Source of the DNA: Salvia splendens
Lineage: Eukaryota; Streptophyta; Magnoliopsida; Lamiales; Lamiaceae
Assembly: GCF_004379255.2 (NCBI RefSeq)
Contig: NC_056034.1
Location: forward strand, 6,760,501-6,824,500
Length of the DNA stretch: 64,000 nt
Direction: 5' to 3'
Position 1 is the first letter of the stretch. Each line of letters starts with the position of its first letter. This document shows positions 42,553 to 53,067 of the stretch, piece by piece. The notes under the pieces are model-generated. The model ran no database searches, was not told the origin of the DNA, and saw only the letters and a program-made list of their open reading frames with translations. A program made the position numbers and the translations under genes.

Positions 42553-45239
42553 TTGAGTGCTCTAATAGATGTGTTTCCTTGTTCAGGTTGTATGCACACG
42601 CGTTCTAAAGGTCCACCTTTAGAGCCTATCGATCCCGAGATCGAAGCAACCAACAGAAGGAGGAACGCACAGAGAAGGTTAAACCAAAGGAATCGGGTTT
42701 CTTCACCCGCTCATAGGCGACTACCTTCTCCTATCCAGAGAACTCCATCACCCAGTCCATCTCCACCTCCATCACCTATCCAGTACGAGCCTCATTCTCC
42801 AATTCTAATGGATAACGGGGAGGAGAACAACAATGAGGATCCTGTCATCCGCCAACTCCGTCTACAGCTGGTTGCCATGCAGAGGCAATTGGATGAACAG
42901 AATGTGAGGCCAGTGCCCGTGCAAAATCAATTTGCCTACAGACAGGTTGCTAATCCACCAGTCAACAATGCGGGGATAGCGGCCAACAGCTTCGAATTGA
43001 GACCGGGGTTGATAGACAGAGCAGAAGCAAACGCATTGGTGGGACAGGTTCAGAAGATGCCAACAAGCACCTCACCAAGTTCATACAGATCAGCAACACA
43101 GTGAAGGCGAATGGGGTCACAGATGAGCAAGTCCGCCTCCGATTATTCCCATTCTCTTTGAAAGATGAGGCAAGGGACTGGTATGACAGCATGGGTCCTA
43201 ACTCTGTGCCTACATGGGATGCAATGGTGGAGCTGTTCTTGGAGAAATATTATCCACCTAGCGAGGCACTCAAACGCCAAGCTGAGGTCATTCAATACAA
43301 GATGCACCCTCAGGAGAATATCATGGAGGCTTGGAAAAGGTTCAAGCAGCTGATGAGAAGATGCCCCAATCACGGGCTAACTCCGGGACAACAGATCTTA
43401 ACCTTCTACAGGGGAGGCACGCTGGAAGCAATGCGTGAACTGAACATGAGCGCCGGAGGATCTCTCTTGAAATTGGGGGAAGCTGAAGCACTTGAAGTGA
43501 TCGAGAGGGTAGCTTCAAATGATGATGGATGGAGAAACGACAGAGGAAAATCATATAGGGTGGCATCCACCTCCGATAATGATAGGATTGATGCAATATC
43601 CAAGCAGCTGGAATTTCTAACTGACAAGCTTGGGTATATGGGAACAAGTCAGTTTGGGACTGAGATGCAACAAGGAGTCGAAGATGTAAACTACGTTCAT
43701 CAAGGTGGCAACAACAGAAATTTCAACAATTACCACCCCAACCAAGGAGGAGGCAATTACAATCACTATGGGAACAAGGTGCATCCCAACTTGTCATACG
43801 GGAACCCAAATAATGCCCTGCAACCACCACCCGGATTCCAGGTATCAAATGGCCAAATCATAGAACCGAGGAAGGATGAGCTGAAAGATGTGTTAATGGC
43901 CTTTATGAAGCAAACGGGAGAGTGCATGAAGGACTCCAACAAACGGCTAGTGCAGGTTGAAGCTAATGTGAATGACCTTAATATTCACATGAAGAGCATC
44001 GATAACCAGATGAGCCAGATTTCACAGGCAGTGGGTATTCAGCATCAACCGGGCCAATTTCCGTCACAAACAATTGTCAATCCTAAAGACTGTAAGGATT
44101 GCAAAGCCATTAATCTTAGGAGTGGAAAGAGCTATGATGGCCCAACCTTGCCTGCAGAGAAGGAGAAAATCTCTCAAGAAGAGGTGGTGGAAGAAGAAGA
44201 ACCAGTGGAAGAGGTGCCGCCTCCCAAGGCAAGCATCGTGATACCTGCACCCCCTGCTGAGGTTAAGATCCCATTTCCACAGCGCGTGCAGAAGAAGAAG
44301 CTAGATGATCACTTCTCTAGGTTTCTTGACATATTTAGAAAAGTGCACATCAACATCCCGTTGGTAGAGGCGTTACAGCAAATGCCTACATATGCAAAGT
44401 TTCTAAAAGATGTGCTCTCCAAGAAGAAGAAGTGGACTGACTATGAGACGGTGAACATATCTGAAAATTGTAGTGCCATAATTCAGAAAAAGCTACCGGC
44501 CAAGCTTAAAGATCCTGGGAGTTTCAACATCTCATGCGTTATTGGAAATGACAGACAGACAAAGGCACTTTGTGATCTGGGGGCGAGCATAAATTTGATG
44601 CCATTATAATTTTTCAGAAAGATGAAGATCGGCACTCTCAAGCCGACAACAATAACACTACAGATGGCAGATAGAACCGTCACCTATCCTAAAGGAATTG
44701 TTGAGGACGTTCTTGTGAGGGTACATGACTTCATTTTTCCCGTCGATTTTGTAGTATTGGATATGGAAGAAGACGTGAATATACCGCTTATCCTGGGGCG
44801 CCCATTCCTTGCAACGGGAAAAGCATTGATAGATGTGGCAAAGGGAGAGCTCACTCTTCATATGGGTAACAAACGTCACATCCTATCTATCTACAATGCT
44901 ATGAAGAGTCGTGAGGAAGAAGAACTTGTTATGAAGAAAGAGTGCAAAGCTGTGCACGTTGTAGAGGTCCAAAAGGCACAAGAAATTGAGTCCACATTTG
45001 GGGATTTTTCTTTACCGCAATGGATGTTTGGTTCATGTGGTGGATCAACTTCTAAAGAAGAGACTACATCAAATCCTAAAGTGAAGGTGAAGAAAACAAA
45101 AGCTGAAAATTTATCCAAAGTGGAAACTGAAATTTCTGATGGAGCTCTGAAAAATACTTGGTGGAAGAAGAGATTGGCTATATCATATGCTTCCAAGATT
45201 GACAGAAAATCCAAACCCACCATTTATGGCGTGACATGA
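42553..45239 (+). pseudogene. Athila-like gag and protease
   Basis: Frame 42553-43104 begins the gag N-terminus, Arg/Pro-rich (HTRSKGPPLEP). A frameshift near 43040 moves the reading to the frame of 43101-44609, which carries the retrotransposon gag domain (LFPFSLKDEARDWYDSM, then WKRFKQLMRRCPNHG), an Asn/Gly-rich segment and the start of the protease (ALCDLGASINLMPL, near 44566-44608). TAA at 44607-44609 interrupts the frame; it continues in register from 44610 to 45239 with the rest of the protease fold (IPLILGRPFLATGKALIDV) and a Lys-rich end. After it, where reverse transcriptase would start, there is none. Confidence 0.88.
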
Positions 45240-46733
45240 TGCAGCTCATGGACGACGTCGAGCCAACGACGATAACCAAAGGCACTGTAGGGGAGGTAAC
45301 CCCTAGTAGGTATCTTTTAATTCTTTTGTTTCAGTTTGTTTTTGGTGTGTTTTATGTTGCTTGCATACCATGTTAGTCTCCCTTCTCCACCAACTTTTCA
45401 AACTTATTCTTTGCATAGCTTTGAATAAGTTTGGGGGGATGATATGGTGGATACGGACACTAACGAGGTACTTATCTTTTTGCTTTAGATTGATTAGTTG
45501 TGTTTTGTTGTTTTTATTTTGTTTTAGGATAGAATTGCTTTGTTTAAGAAATTCATGAAGTTTTGTGTTGTTTGGTTGTGATTGATTGCAAATTTTGGGC
45601 TTGAATTAAAAAAAAAAAATTTGGTATAATTGGGGTGAAGACTAGTCTTCTATGATAAAAGAACCATCCATTTTGAGCTATCACTTGACCATTGACTTGA
45701 GAGTTTGAGTAATTGGGTGCATAAGTAACGAATTGCTTGTTTGCCTTGATTCATGCTATTTACCCAAGTGAGTTTTTTGAGCCTTCAATTCTTTCATGTG
45801 TGTTTTATCATCAATTGTGCATGTGTTTCTAGAACTTGCTCCTGGTCTTCTTGAGTCTACAAAGTGACCTTAAATATAGGGGAAGATGTTAGGCCATCGT
45901 TGTTAGCCTCATTTTTACCTAAACACTAACCTTAGTATATAACACCCTTGTTAGCCAAGTTTGAGCCTTAAGCCTTTTCTTTTGTCAAGCTAATCAAGTG
46001 GATTGGGAATCCTAGACTCTAAATTTGTTGAGATTTGAAAAAGAAGAGTTGGGAAAGTATAATTGAAAAAGGTTGGTTGAGTTTGTACTTAGAAAAAAAA
46101 GTGAATGAAAAAGAAAAAAAAAGAAGAAAAAAAAAGGAAAAAAAAAGAAAGAAAAAAAATTTGTATATAGAGAATAATTTGAGGTCTTTGGAAGTTGGGA
46201 AGAAATTAGACAAAGTCTAGTTATTATCTAGAAGTGTTTTGAGAATGGTTGAAGTTAAAAGTTGATTGTTGTGATTTCTTGGGATTTTACGTTTTGGGAA
46301 TTTCAGTCACTTTAGCCAAATATTTCCTCACCTTACCAAAGAGCTAACATTATAACCTAAATAAAAGACCTTTCGGACTCTTGATTTATTGTCACACGAG
46401 GTAGAGGAGATGTTAGACATTGAGCAAGCTTATGGTAAACCATGCATTTTTGCTTGATTTGAGTGACTACTTGATACGTTATACACTTTTTAGTGAGGTG
46501 AATATACACACATATATACATCCCGAGTGAAGTACGAATCCAAGGTGATATACGAGTTAGTAGCAAAAGTGCATTCGACAGCTTAACTTGATGGAATTTG
46601 TATTGTGATATGCTCCTTTATTCCATATTCTTTGACACGATGATGATGTCTAAAACCCCTTTAAATCCAAGTCTTCTTTTAATTCTTTTTCTTCATTGCT
46701 CGAGGACTAGCAATTATGTAAGTTTGGGGGAGT
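45240..46733 (+). other. Athila-like 3' non-coding region with two polypurine tracts
   Basis: About 1.5 kb without a convincing frame. Begins with a segment typical of the end of Athila-type transcripts (GTAGGGGAGGTAACCCC near 45288). A first purine run TTTGGGGGGATGA is at about 45430-45442, a second TTTGGGGGAGT at 46723-46733 next to the 3' LTR. An A-rich stretch covers 46090-46160. The first tract may be an internal plus-strand start. Confidence 0.72.
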
Positions 46734-48174
46734 TGACATACTTGGATTTTACATGATTTTAGAGGGTGGTTTTGTATGAATGTGATCATATTTCGTCTAT
46801 TATTAGGCGTGTTTATATCTACTTCTCTATTATGTTGGTATGTTGACCTTTTTGTTAAGAATGTGTAGAAAAAGGTGTAAAATAGGTGGATATGCAGCAG
46901 CCTTGGTTTGAGACAATTCTTCTAGAGATTTTGAAGTCCAATCAACACCCACTGCATATCATTCTCTTCGTCTTCGAAAGAGCTTCGCGTGGGTATCTCA
47001 AACGCCCTAATCGGAGTTCGGATGAGAGAGATATGGCCGATCTACGAAAGCCGCGCACAGGTAACCCGGCCGGGTTAATTTACAGTGCAAAAATACAACC
47101 CGGCCGGGTTGAGCCAGAATCCAGCAACTGTCCTAAAATGGTGACCCGGCCGGGTTTAATTTCCAGTTCAAAAATACAACCCGGCTGGGTCGGATTGTCT
47201 GACGCGTCTGAAAGCTGAAAACGCGATTTTTGAAGGGAAATAAGAGGAGAAGAAGCCTAGGGTTCATTCGATTCCACACCTACCGCCCCTACACACACAA
47301 ATACCCTCAAGAACACTTTGGAGAGAGATATTTGAAGATTGAAGAGTCCACATCGAAAGATTGAAGCTTCACTCCATAGATCGATCTTACAGGAGTATTT
47401 AGTATCTTTATTTTATGTTTTTGATGGATTACTTTGTGTTGAACATGGCTTCCTTTATGAACATGAGTAGCTAAACTTTTCTTGTAGAATTCTTGGTGAT
47501 GATGCACTAATTTCATAGTTTTTATCCGATTGATTTTGTTCTTGCCTTGCTCTTGTAGTTATTTGATTGTTCTTGAGTTTATTCCTTTCAATTGCTTGAT
47601 CACCACTTGATTGTGTAGGATTAATTAGATTAATCGGGAGATGAAATAATTAATCCGGAAATAAGAATAATTCACACCTTAATACAATATAACTCGGGAG
47701 AGTTGAGGTTTTGAGTGAGGTCATTGACCTAATCGAGCTTTTGGGAGTTAGGAGTTTAGGATTAGAAGGGGACTTCGATCCTAGCACCTAATCTACAGGT
47801 TTTTCACCTCGGGAGGGGGTTTAATCTATAATTATGGTCGGCTTAGTAACTCTAGAGACACCAAAAGGTAAGGCAAATCGATTGGATAAGAGCTTAGAAT
47901 TGTGCATCGGATCCTTGAGTTCTGCAATTTTCTCCATATTATCTTTTCTCACCGTGTCTCCGTGTTCTTAGTTATTATTTGCTTATTATATGCTTTTATT
48001 AGTTGTTAGAACAAACCAAACACTTCTTGATTGTCTAGATAGTAGTTAATCTTTGTTCGTGGTAGTTAAGTTGATACGAAATTGTCTCTGTGGGATACGA
48101 TACTCTTGCTTACTAATTGCTACACTAGCCCCGTACACTTGCGGGTATCACTTGTGTTAAAATAAGTTGAGTCA
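46734..48174 (+). repeat. Athila-like 3' LTR
   Basis: 1441 bp, near-identical to the 5' LTR. Differences seen: A to G near 47036, C to T in palindrome copy 4 (about 47186), G to T near 47329, and C to T near 48169. Confidence 0.92.
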
Positions 48175-48179
48175 AGTTA

Positions 48180-49121
48180 TCATATTAATTATAACCTTAT
48201 GATGACGTCTATAATATTTATTGGTTTAGTTGATGGTAGGAAGTTAGGTTAGAGATTGAGAAATGTGCATTGAAGTAGGTAGAAATTCAATTTGGTGGCA
48301 TATTCATCTTAGGGTATATTGTGCGATCCATGCATAATTAACTTAGAGAGGTGCAAAAACCTCTTCCTAAACTTCTTTTGGAGTAAATACAACTTGGACA
48401 TTTTTTTATGTGCAAATAGTCTTATATCTACAAGTTTATAAAGTCTTGCACATAAATTCTCAAATATGAGTGTATTTATCTACTATTAACGTTACCGATA
48501 ATTTACTAATGAAAGTAATTAATAGTATAGTTATATGCTTTAATGAACATTTTCATGATTATTTTTGTATATAATTCTAGCAAAAAATTAATTTTGTGTA
48601 TCAAATCTCAAAATCAACAACTGAAATAAATCAATACTCATTATTTGAATAAAATAAATAAGCATGTAGGTGTGGTTCAATTGTCATGACTAATTGTCAT
48701 ATGATAATTCATCTAGGATTGAGTTATTAGATTATTTTAGTTGGAGGGGGTGACTATATATGACTAATTATCACATGATTATCCATCTAGGAGTACTATT
48801 TAATTCTGAGATATAATCTTACAAACCGAACATTCCTATTAGTACGCAAGATGTTCATAAATTCGCTCAGCAAAATACAAGTTAATGATTAAGGGCCGAC
48901 TACACAAAATAAAATCTAGGCTCGCAATAAGTTACTATACTACAATAGTAAGCTTGATGTGTATTTAGTATCTATACAAGTGTTACTGATTTGGTGTGTG
49001 TTCTACCTAGTTTGACACTAGAATCAAATCAAGTTGTAAAATACTAGTAGTACAATTTTAAATTTTTTACATGATTATTGATCTGTAAATTACAAACATT
49101 TGTCAAATTTTAATTTTTTTG
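48180..49121. other. Intergenic AT-rich spacer
   Basis: About 940 bases. A 24-base phrase around TGACTAATTGTCATATGATAAT near 48690 recurs in changed form near 48760 (partial direct repeat). No gene, RNA or element borders. Confidence 0.45.
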
Positions 49122-49126
49122 ATAAA

Positions 49127-49597
49127 TGTTAATGATTTGGATGAACAAACGCAGCTCGCCCAGAACCAAGGCTGCTGATATGACCGTTGGAGTTGGATGA
49201 GTTGATTCAAGATTATATGAGCTAGCCGTTATAGGTTAGTAACTGACTCGGGAAGGGAAGTTAGTTTGTTATGGATTGCCCAGCTGCTCAACGCATATAA
49301 AAGGTGACGAGGGAACACAACACAACACAACAGATTAGAGGTGAATGAGAGTAATCTTCAGCCAAGTGAAAACAGATAGCAGATTTTCATAGTCTATTGT
49401 TATCAGAGAGTTGAGTGAATCATCTTGTAATCGATAGTGAGCATGAGTGCTTGTATTCATCCTTGTTTCCAGATCAGTCCAATAAAGAGTCACAACGTTT
49501 TGCCCGTGGATGTAGGCGTAAGCCTAACCACGTAAACTCCTATGTTCTTAGCTTCTTGTTTGCTTGTTGCTGTCCACTGTGATCGTGTTCTTTTACA
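49127..49597 (+). mobile_element. Solo LTR with perfect target duplication
   Basis: 471 bp from TGTTAATGATTTGG to TTCTTTTACA. The flanks are ATAAA on both sides (49122-49126 and 49598-49602). It has a TATA-like CATATAAAAGG near 49293, a leader rich in CAACA words and the U5 block CCGTGGATGTAGGCG with AACCACGTAAAC. No internal region remains, as after recombination between the two LTRs of one element. Confidence 0.85.
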
Positions 49598-49602
49598 ATA
49601 AA

Positions 49603-50116
49603 TATATAATGTAACTATAAAAAATGTGAATTTAGGCTTTGTTGATGAATTTCTCACAAATTCGACCAAAATTTATAACTATGGAGAGGGAATAAAGTAA
49701 TACTTATTTAGATATTGTATATGAATACATGCTAATAAAAAAAGGAATAGTGGTCATTTAAATCATACAGTATTAATTTTTATTGACTCCTAATCAATTT
49801 TATAACTTCTGAAATGTAAAATTATAGGAGTACTAATTTTTTATTATTTTGCAATTGTCTCATGCATGATTAATATTGTTTCAATTTTATTTTAATAGGA
49901 AAATGTTTCTATTTTAAATGGGAAAAGAAGTATTAACAATCACTATAACAAAAAGAAACCATTAAGGACATTTTTAATACAATTAAGGATATCAATTTGT
50001 GTTTCTAAATATACCACCAATTAATGTCCCAACTAAAATTAGAGGACGCAAATAAAAGCGTTCTAAAAAACAAAAAAAATTAAATTACTTTGTCTTTAAT
50101 TTAAGGACTTGCATCC
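49603..50116. other. AT-rich spacer
   Basis: About 510 bases. A phrase near 49960-50110 with AAGGACATTTTTAA and TTAAGGACTTGCATCC may be part of an old transposon end. No gene seen. Confidence 0.4.
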
Positions 50117-50118
50117 TA

Positions 50119-50368
50119 CTCCCTCCGTCCCATGTTACTTGAAGCGTTTCATTTCGACACGGGATTTAAGAAAGTTGTATTTAATGAGTTAAATAAAGTA
50201 AAATAAAGTAGAAGAGGGAATAAAGTAAGAGAGATGAGAGAAAGTAAAGTAAAAGAAAGAATAAAATGTGTGATTAGATGTTTTGTTTTTAGCCAAAAAG
50301 AGAAATGACTAAGTAACTTGGGACAACCCAAAAAGGAATACGACTCAAGTAACTTGGGACGGAGGGAG
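50119..50368. mobile_element. Complete Stowaway-like MITE
   Basis: 250 bp. CTCCCTCCGTCCCATGTTAC at the left is matched by the complement at the right (CAAGTAACTTGGGACGGAGG then GAG). TA flanks both sides (50117-50118, 50369-50370). The interior is A/G-rich and non-coding. Confidence 0.9.
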
Positions 50369-50437
50369 TATATTATTGTTATTTTTAAAAACTTTCCAAT
50401 ATAAAAATTGCATGTTAATTTGTGTCCCTAAAAAATA

Positions 50438-50610
50438 CTCCCTTTGTTCCATAGTAATGGCGTTATTTTGCCATTTTGGTATGTTCCGTAGTAGTATAGT
50501 CATTTACTCTCTTAGTAAAAGTCAACACATTTTTTCTCACCTACTTTTCTCTTTCTCTCTCTCTCTCTTTTACTTTATTCTCTCTACTTTTTATTCTCTC
50601 GTACTTAGTA
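50438..50610. mobile_element. Partial Stowaway-like MITE
   Basis: Begins CTCCCTTTGTTCCATAGTAA after TA (50436-50437) and includes the usual CTCTCTCTCTTTTACTTTATT stretch near 50557. The right terminal repeat is missing; another MITE starts at 50622. Confidence 0.6.
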
Positions 50611-50824
50611 GAGTCATCTTACTCACTCCGTCCCACAATAATTGTCACTCTTATTGTGGGCATGAGTTTTAAGAAATGTAAAGAAAAATTGGTTAGAAAA
50701 GTTAGTGGAATGCGAGACCCACTTTTTATATTGGTTTTATAATAAAATGTTAGTGAAGTGAGTTAGTAGAATGTGAGACCTACTTACCATTTATGGTAAA
50801 AATGAAGTGTGATAATTATTGTGG

Positions 50825-51898
50825 CAGCGGCGGATCCAGGTGGGGTCGGATGGGGTCGGCCGACCCCACCACCATCGTCGTAGAATCGCCGGATATTACC
50901 CTCCCTCAACTGCCGACCCCGCGGTGCCAACTCCCCTGCCCCAAGTCTCCGACTGACTGGCTCGTTGCTGTGAGCTAAATCTGCTGCGGAGAAGAAGATA
51001 GAAACAATTGATTCTTACCAAGTAATTGGGCTTCATAAAATGGGCCTACCTCACGTACTAATTAAGGTGGCACAAGTTCCAATATATTTTATATAGTAGG
51101 ACTAGTACTAATTAAGTTAGCACAAAATGAGCCTTACCACCCATTGTTTAAATAAGTATTCATAAAGCATTTAAATTTTAAATTATTGATTTAATTGTTT
51201 AATTTGCCTTATCCTTAATGAGATTAAATTCAAAATGTTATAGAATGTGATTAATTAGTACTCCCTCCGTCTCATAGTAGATGTTACACTTTCCTTTTTA
51301 ATTTGTCTCACAAAAGATGTCACATTTTCTATTTTGAAAAAAGTTCCTTCTCACATCAATTATAAAATTATATATTCTCTCATCACTTAACACACAAAAT
51401 AACATCTCCTAAAATCTCGTGTCATCTCCCAAGTGTGACATCTACTATGAGACGAAGGGAGTATTAAAGAGATAATATAAATTATAATTTTTTTAGAGGA
51501 TTGATCGTGTTATCTTACTTTTAGTAATCCCCATTGGTTTGTCGAAGGATTAAAATGATCTTACTTTATACCAGTAACGAAAAAACAACACAATATATGT
51601 TGAAAGAGTGTCAATAATAAAATTTGTGAAGTCAGAGCTACAAAATAAGATAAAAGATGACTGGTTGAATGCCATTTTAATGGTATAGAATGAGAAGGAG
51701 GGCGTTTGCAACTATTCCCAATGAAAAAATTTGAATCGATTTCAAAATATTGATATTCGTAAAAGTAAACTATACCGCATAACAAAAGATTGTGATATTT
51801 ATATTTTATGTATTTTTGCATAAATATATCTAATATTATACTATTTATTTTCTTGTTTAATTCGACCCCACGATTATTAAATCCTGGATCCGCCATTG
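50825..51898. mobile_element. Non-autonomous hAT-like DNA transposon
   Basis: Terminal inverted repeats CAGCGGCGGATCCAGG and (complemented) CAATGGCGGATCCAGG match at 14 of 16 positions. The flanking 8-base repeat TATTGTGG (50817-50824 and 51899-51906) is perfect; 8 bp is the hAT signature. The 1074 bp interior has no transposase. Just inside the left end GGGGTCGG-GGGGTCGGCCGACCCC (hyphen marks a gap) forms a small palindrome. It carries a Stowaway-like MITE at 51261-51461. Confidence 0.78.
51261..51461. mobile_element. Stowaway-like MITE nested in the hAT-like element
   Basis: 201 bp. CTCCCTCCGTCTCATAGTAG at the left, CTACTATGAGACGAAGGGAG at the right, TA on both sides. The inner text is non-coding. 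Confidence 0.88.
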
Positions 51899-51956
51899 TA
51901 TTGTGGTACAGACCGAAATGGAAAAAAATGACAATTATTGTGGGACTGTGCGAGTA

Positions 51957-53067
51957 TTATTTAATACATTATATATTATATTCTTAATCTTCGTTTCCGA
52001 ATTTTTTTGTCTCAACTACTCTTTTGTTGTGAATATAACCTTTCCATTCAGTGGAAATAACCCCACGCGTTTCAACGTTGAATATCCAACGTGACCATGA
52101 CCATGCATAAACTATGCAAAATGGCTCTCTGCCAACCATCCAAAATCCACACGTCGCATCAACCAACACATTATTTAAATGAATCTTAAATCAAATGTAA
52201 ATACTCCACTTCCCAAACAACTGTACAGAATTAAAATTCTACAAGATATAGTACTAGCATTCTTTTTTTCACAAAATTCAACTACCTACACAAAACTAAA
52301 TCAAAATTCAAAACGATATAGGAGTATTCTTTATTTCATGACACAATTCATCAACTACTCCATATAAGTGATTCTCTTTTCATAAGCAACAAATTGTGGT
52401 TAATGCTATGGTTAAATTGGAGATGGTACGTATATATAGGTAATAACTGAACAACATCTTATGAAGTTGCCCGACCCAGTTGTCACACATATTTTTAGGG
52501 TAAATTCCAGAAGTTCCGAATTCAAACATTTTAGTACATATCTTAATTAATGGGACACTCCAACAATGAATGACTTTACTACTACCTTTTCAATTATAGA
52601 AAAAACATTTTAATTTGTTGATAATTAAAAACATAGTACTTTTTAAAATCCATTTGAATGGAGTAGTACAAAAAGCATCTTTATTAGCAGTGAAACGTGT
52701 TCATAATTGATCTATTCAGTAGTAGAAATAATTCCGCGGCACGTTCTTCCATTACACTAATAAAAATATAAAACATAATAATTAAAAAAAGAAGATAATA
52801 AAGAATTGACTAGCCCAACCCAAGCAAGAAGAGTAGGTGGATCGATTGGTAATGGTTTGCGCAGCGTCAGCGGTTGCAGCTACCGTTTCTTCCTCTCGTA
52901 AATCTCACCTACCTACCCAAAATCAACACACCCTTTCTTCTCGTATTTATACTTTATTTCTTCTCTTCTCACACTCAAACTGCCAACTCTCTTTTTTCTT
53001 TCTCTCTCTCCCTCTCCCTCTCAATTGAAGAAGAAGAAGAAGAATTCAAAAAGAGAACCGATCCACA
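51957..53067 (+). promoter_or_regulatory. Upstream region of the 4CL gene with AC-type boxes
   Basis: AT-rich DNA up to about 52800, then pyrimidine-rich leader to the ATG at 53068. Two overlapping ACCTACC boxes (52907-52913 and 52911-52917) match the AC-I element bound by R2R3-MYB regulators of phenylpropanoid genes. The transcription start is unknown, so they may lie in the promoter or the 5' UTR. CAACCAACAC near 52160 resembles AC-II. Confidence 0.5.

Larger units (their letters stand above)
41002..48174 (+). mobile_element. Athila-like gag-protease-only LTR element, very young
   Basis: LTRs 41002-42442 and 46734-48174 are each 1441 bp and by eye differ at about four positions, so insertion was recent. 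The target duplication AGTTA is perfect (40997-41001 and 48175-48179). A tRNA-Asp-type primer site follows the 5' LTR, and TTTGGGGGAGT directly precedes the 3' LTR. The 4.3 kb interior codes for gag and a protease, then becomes non-coding; reverse transcriptase, RNase H and integrase are absent. This fits the plant class of terminal-repeat elements carrying only gag (TR-GAG). Gag itself has a frameshift and a stop, so both polymerase and possibly gag were supplied by an autonomous relative. Confidence 0.93.
50622..51954. mobile_element. Stowaway-like MITE interrupted by a hAT-like element
   Basis: The left end CTCACTCCGTCCCACAATAA follows TA at 50620-50621. The right end GACAATTATTGTGGGACTG then TGCGAG lies at about 51930-51954, followed by TA. 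The insertion at 50825-51898 splits it close to its right end. Confidence 0.68.
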
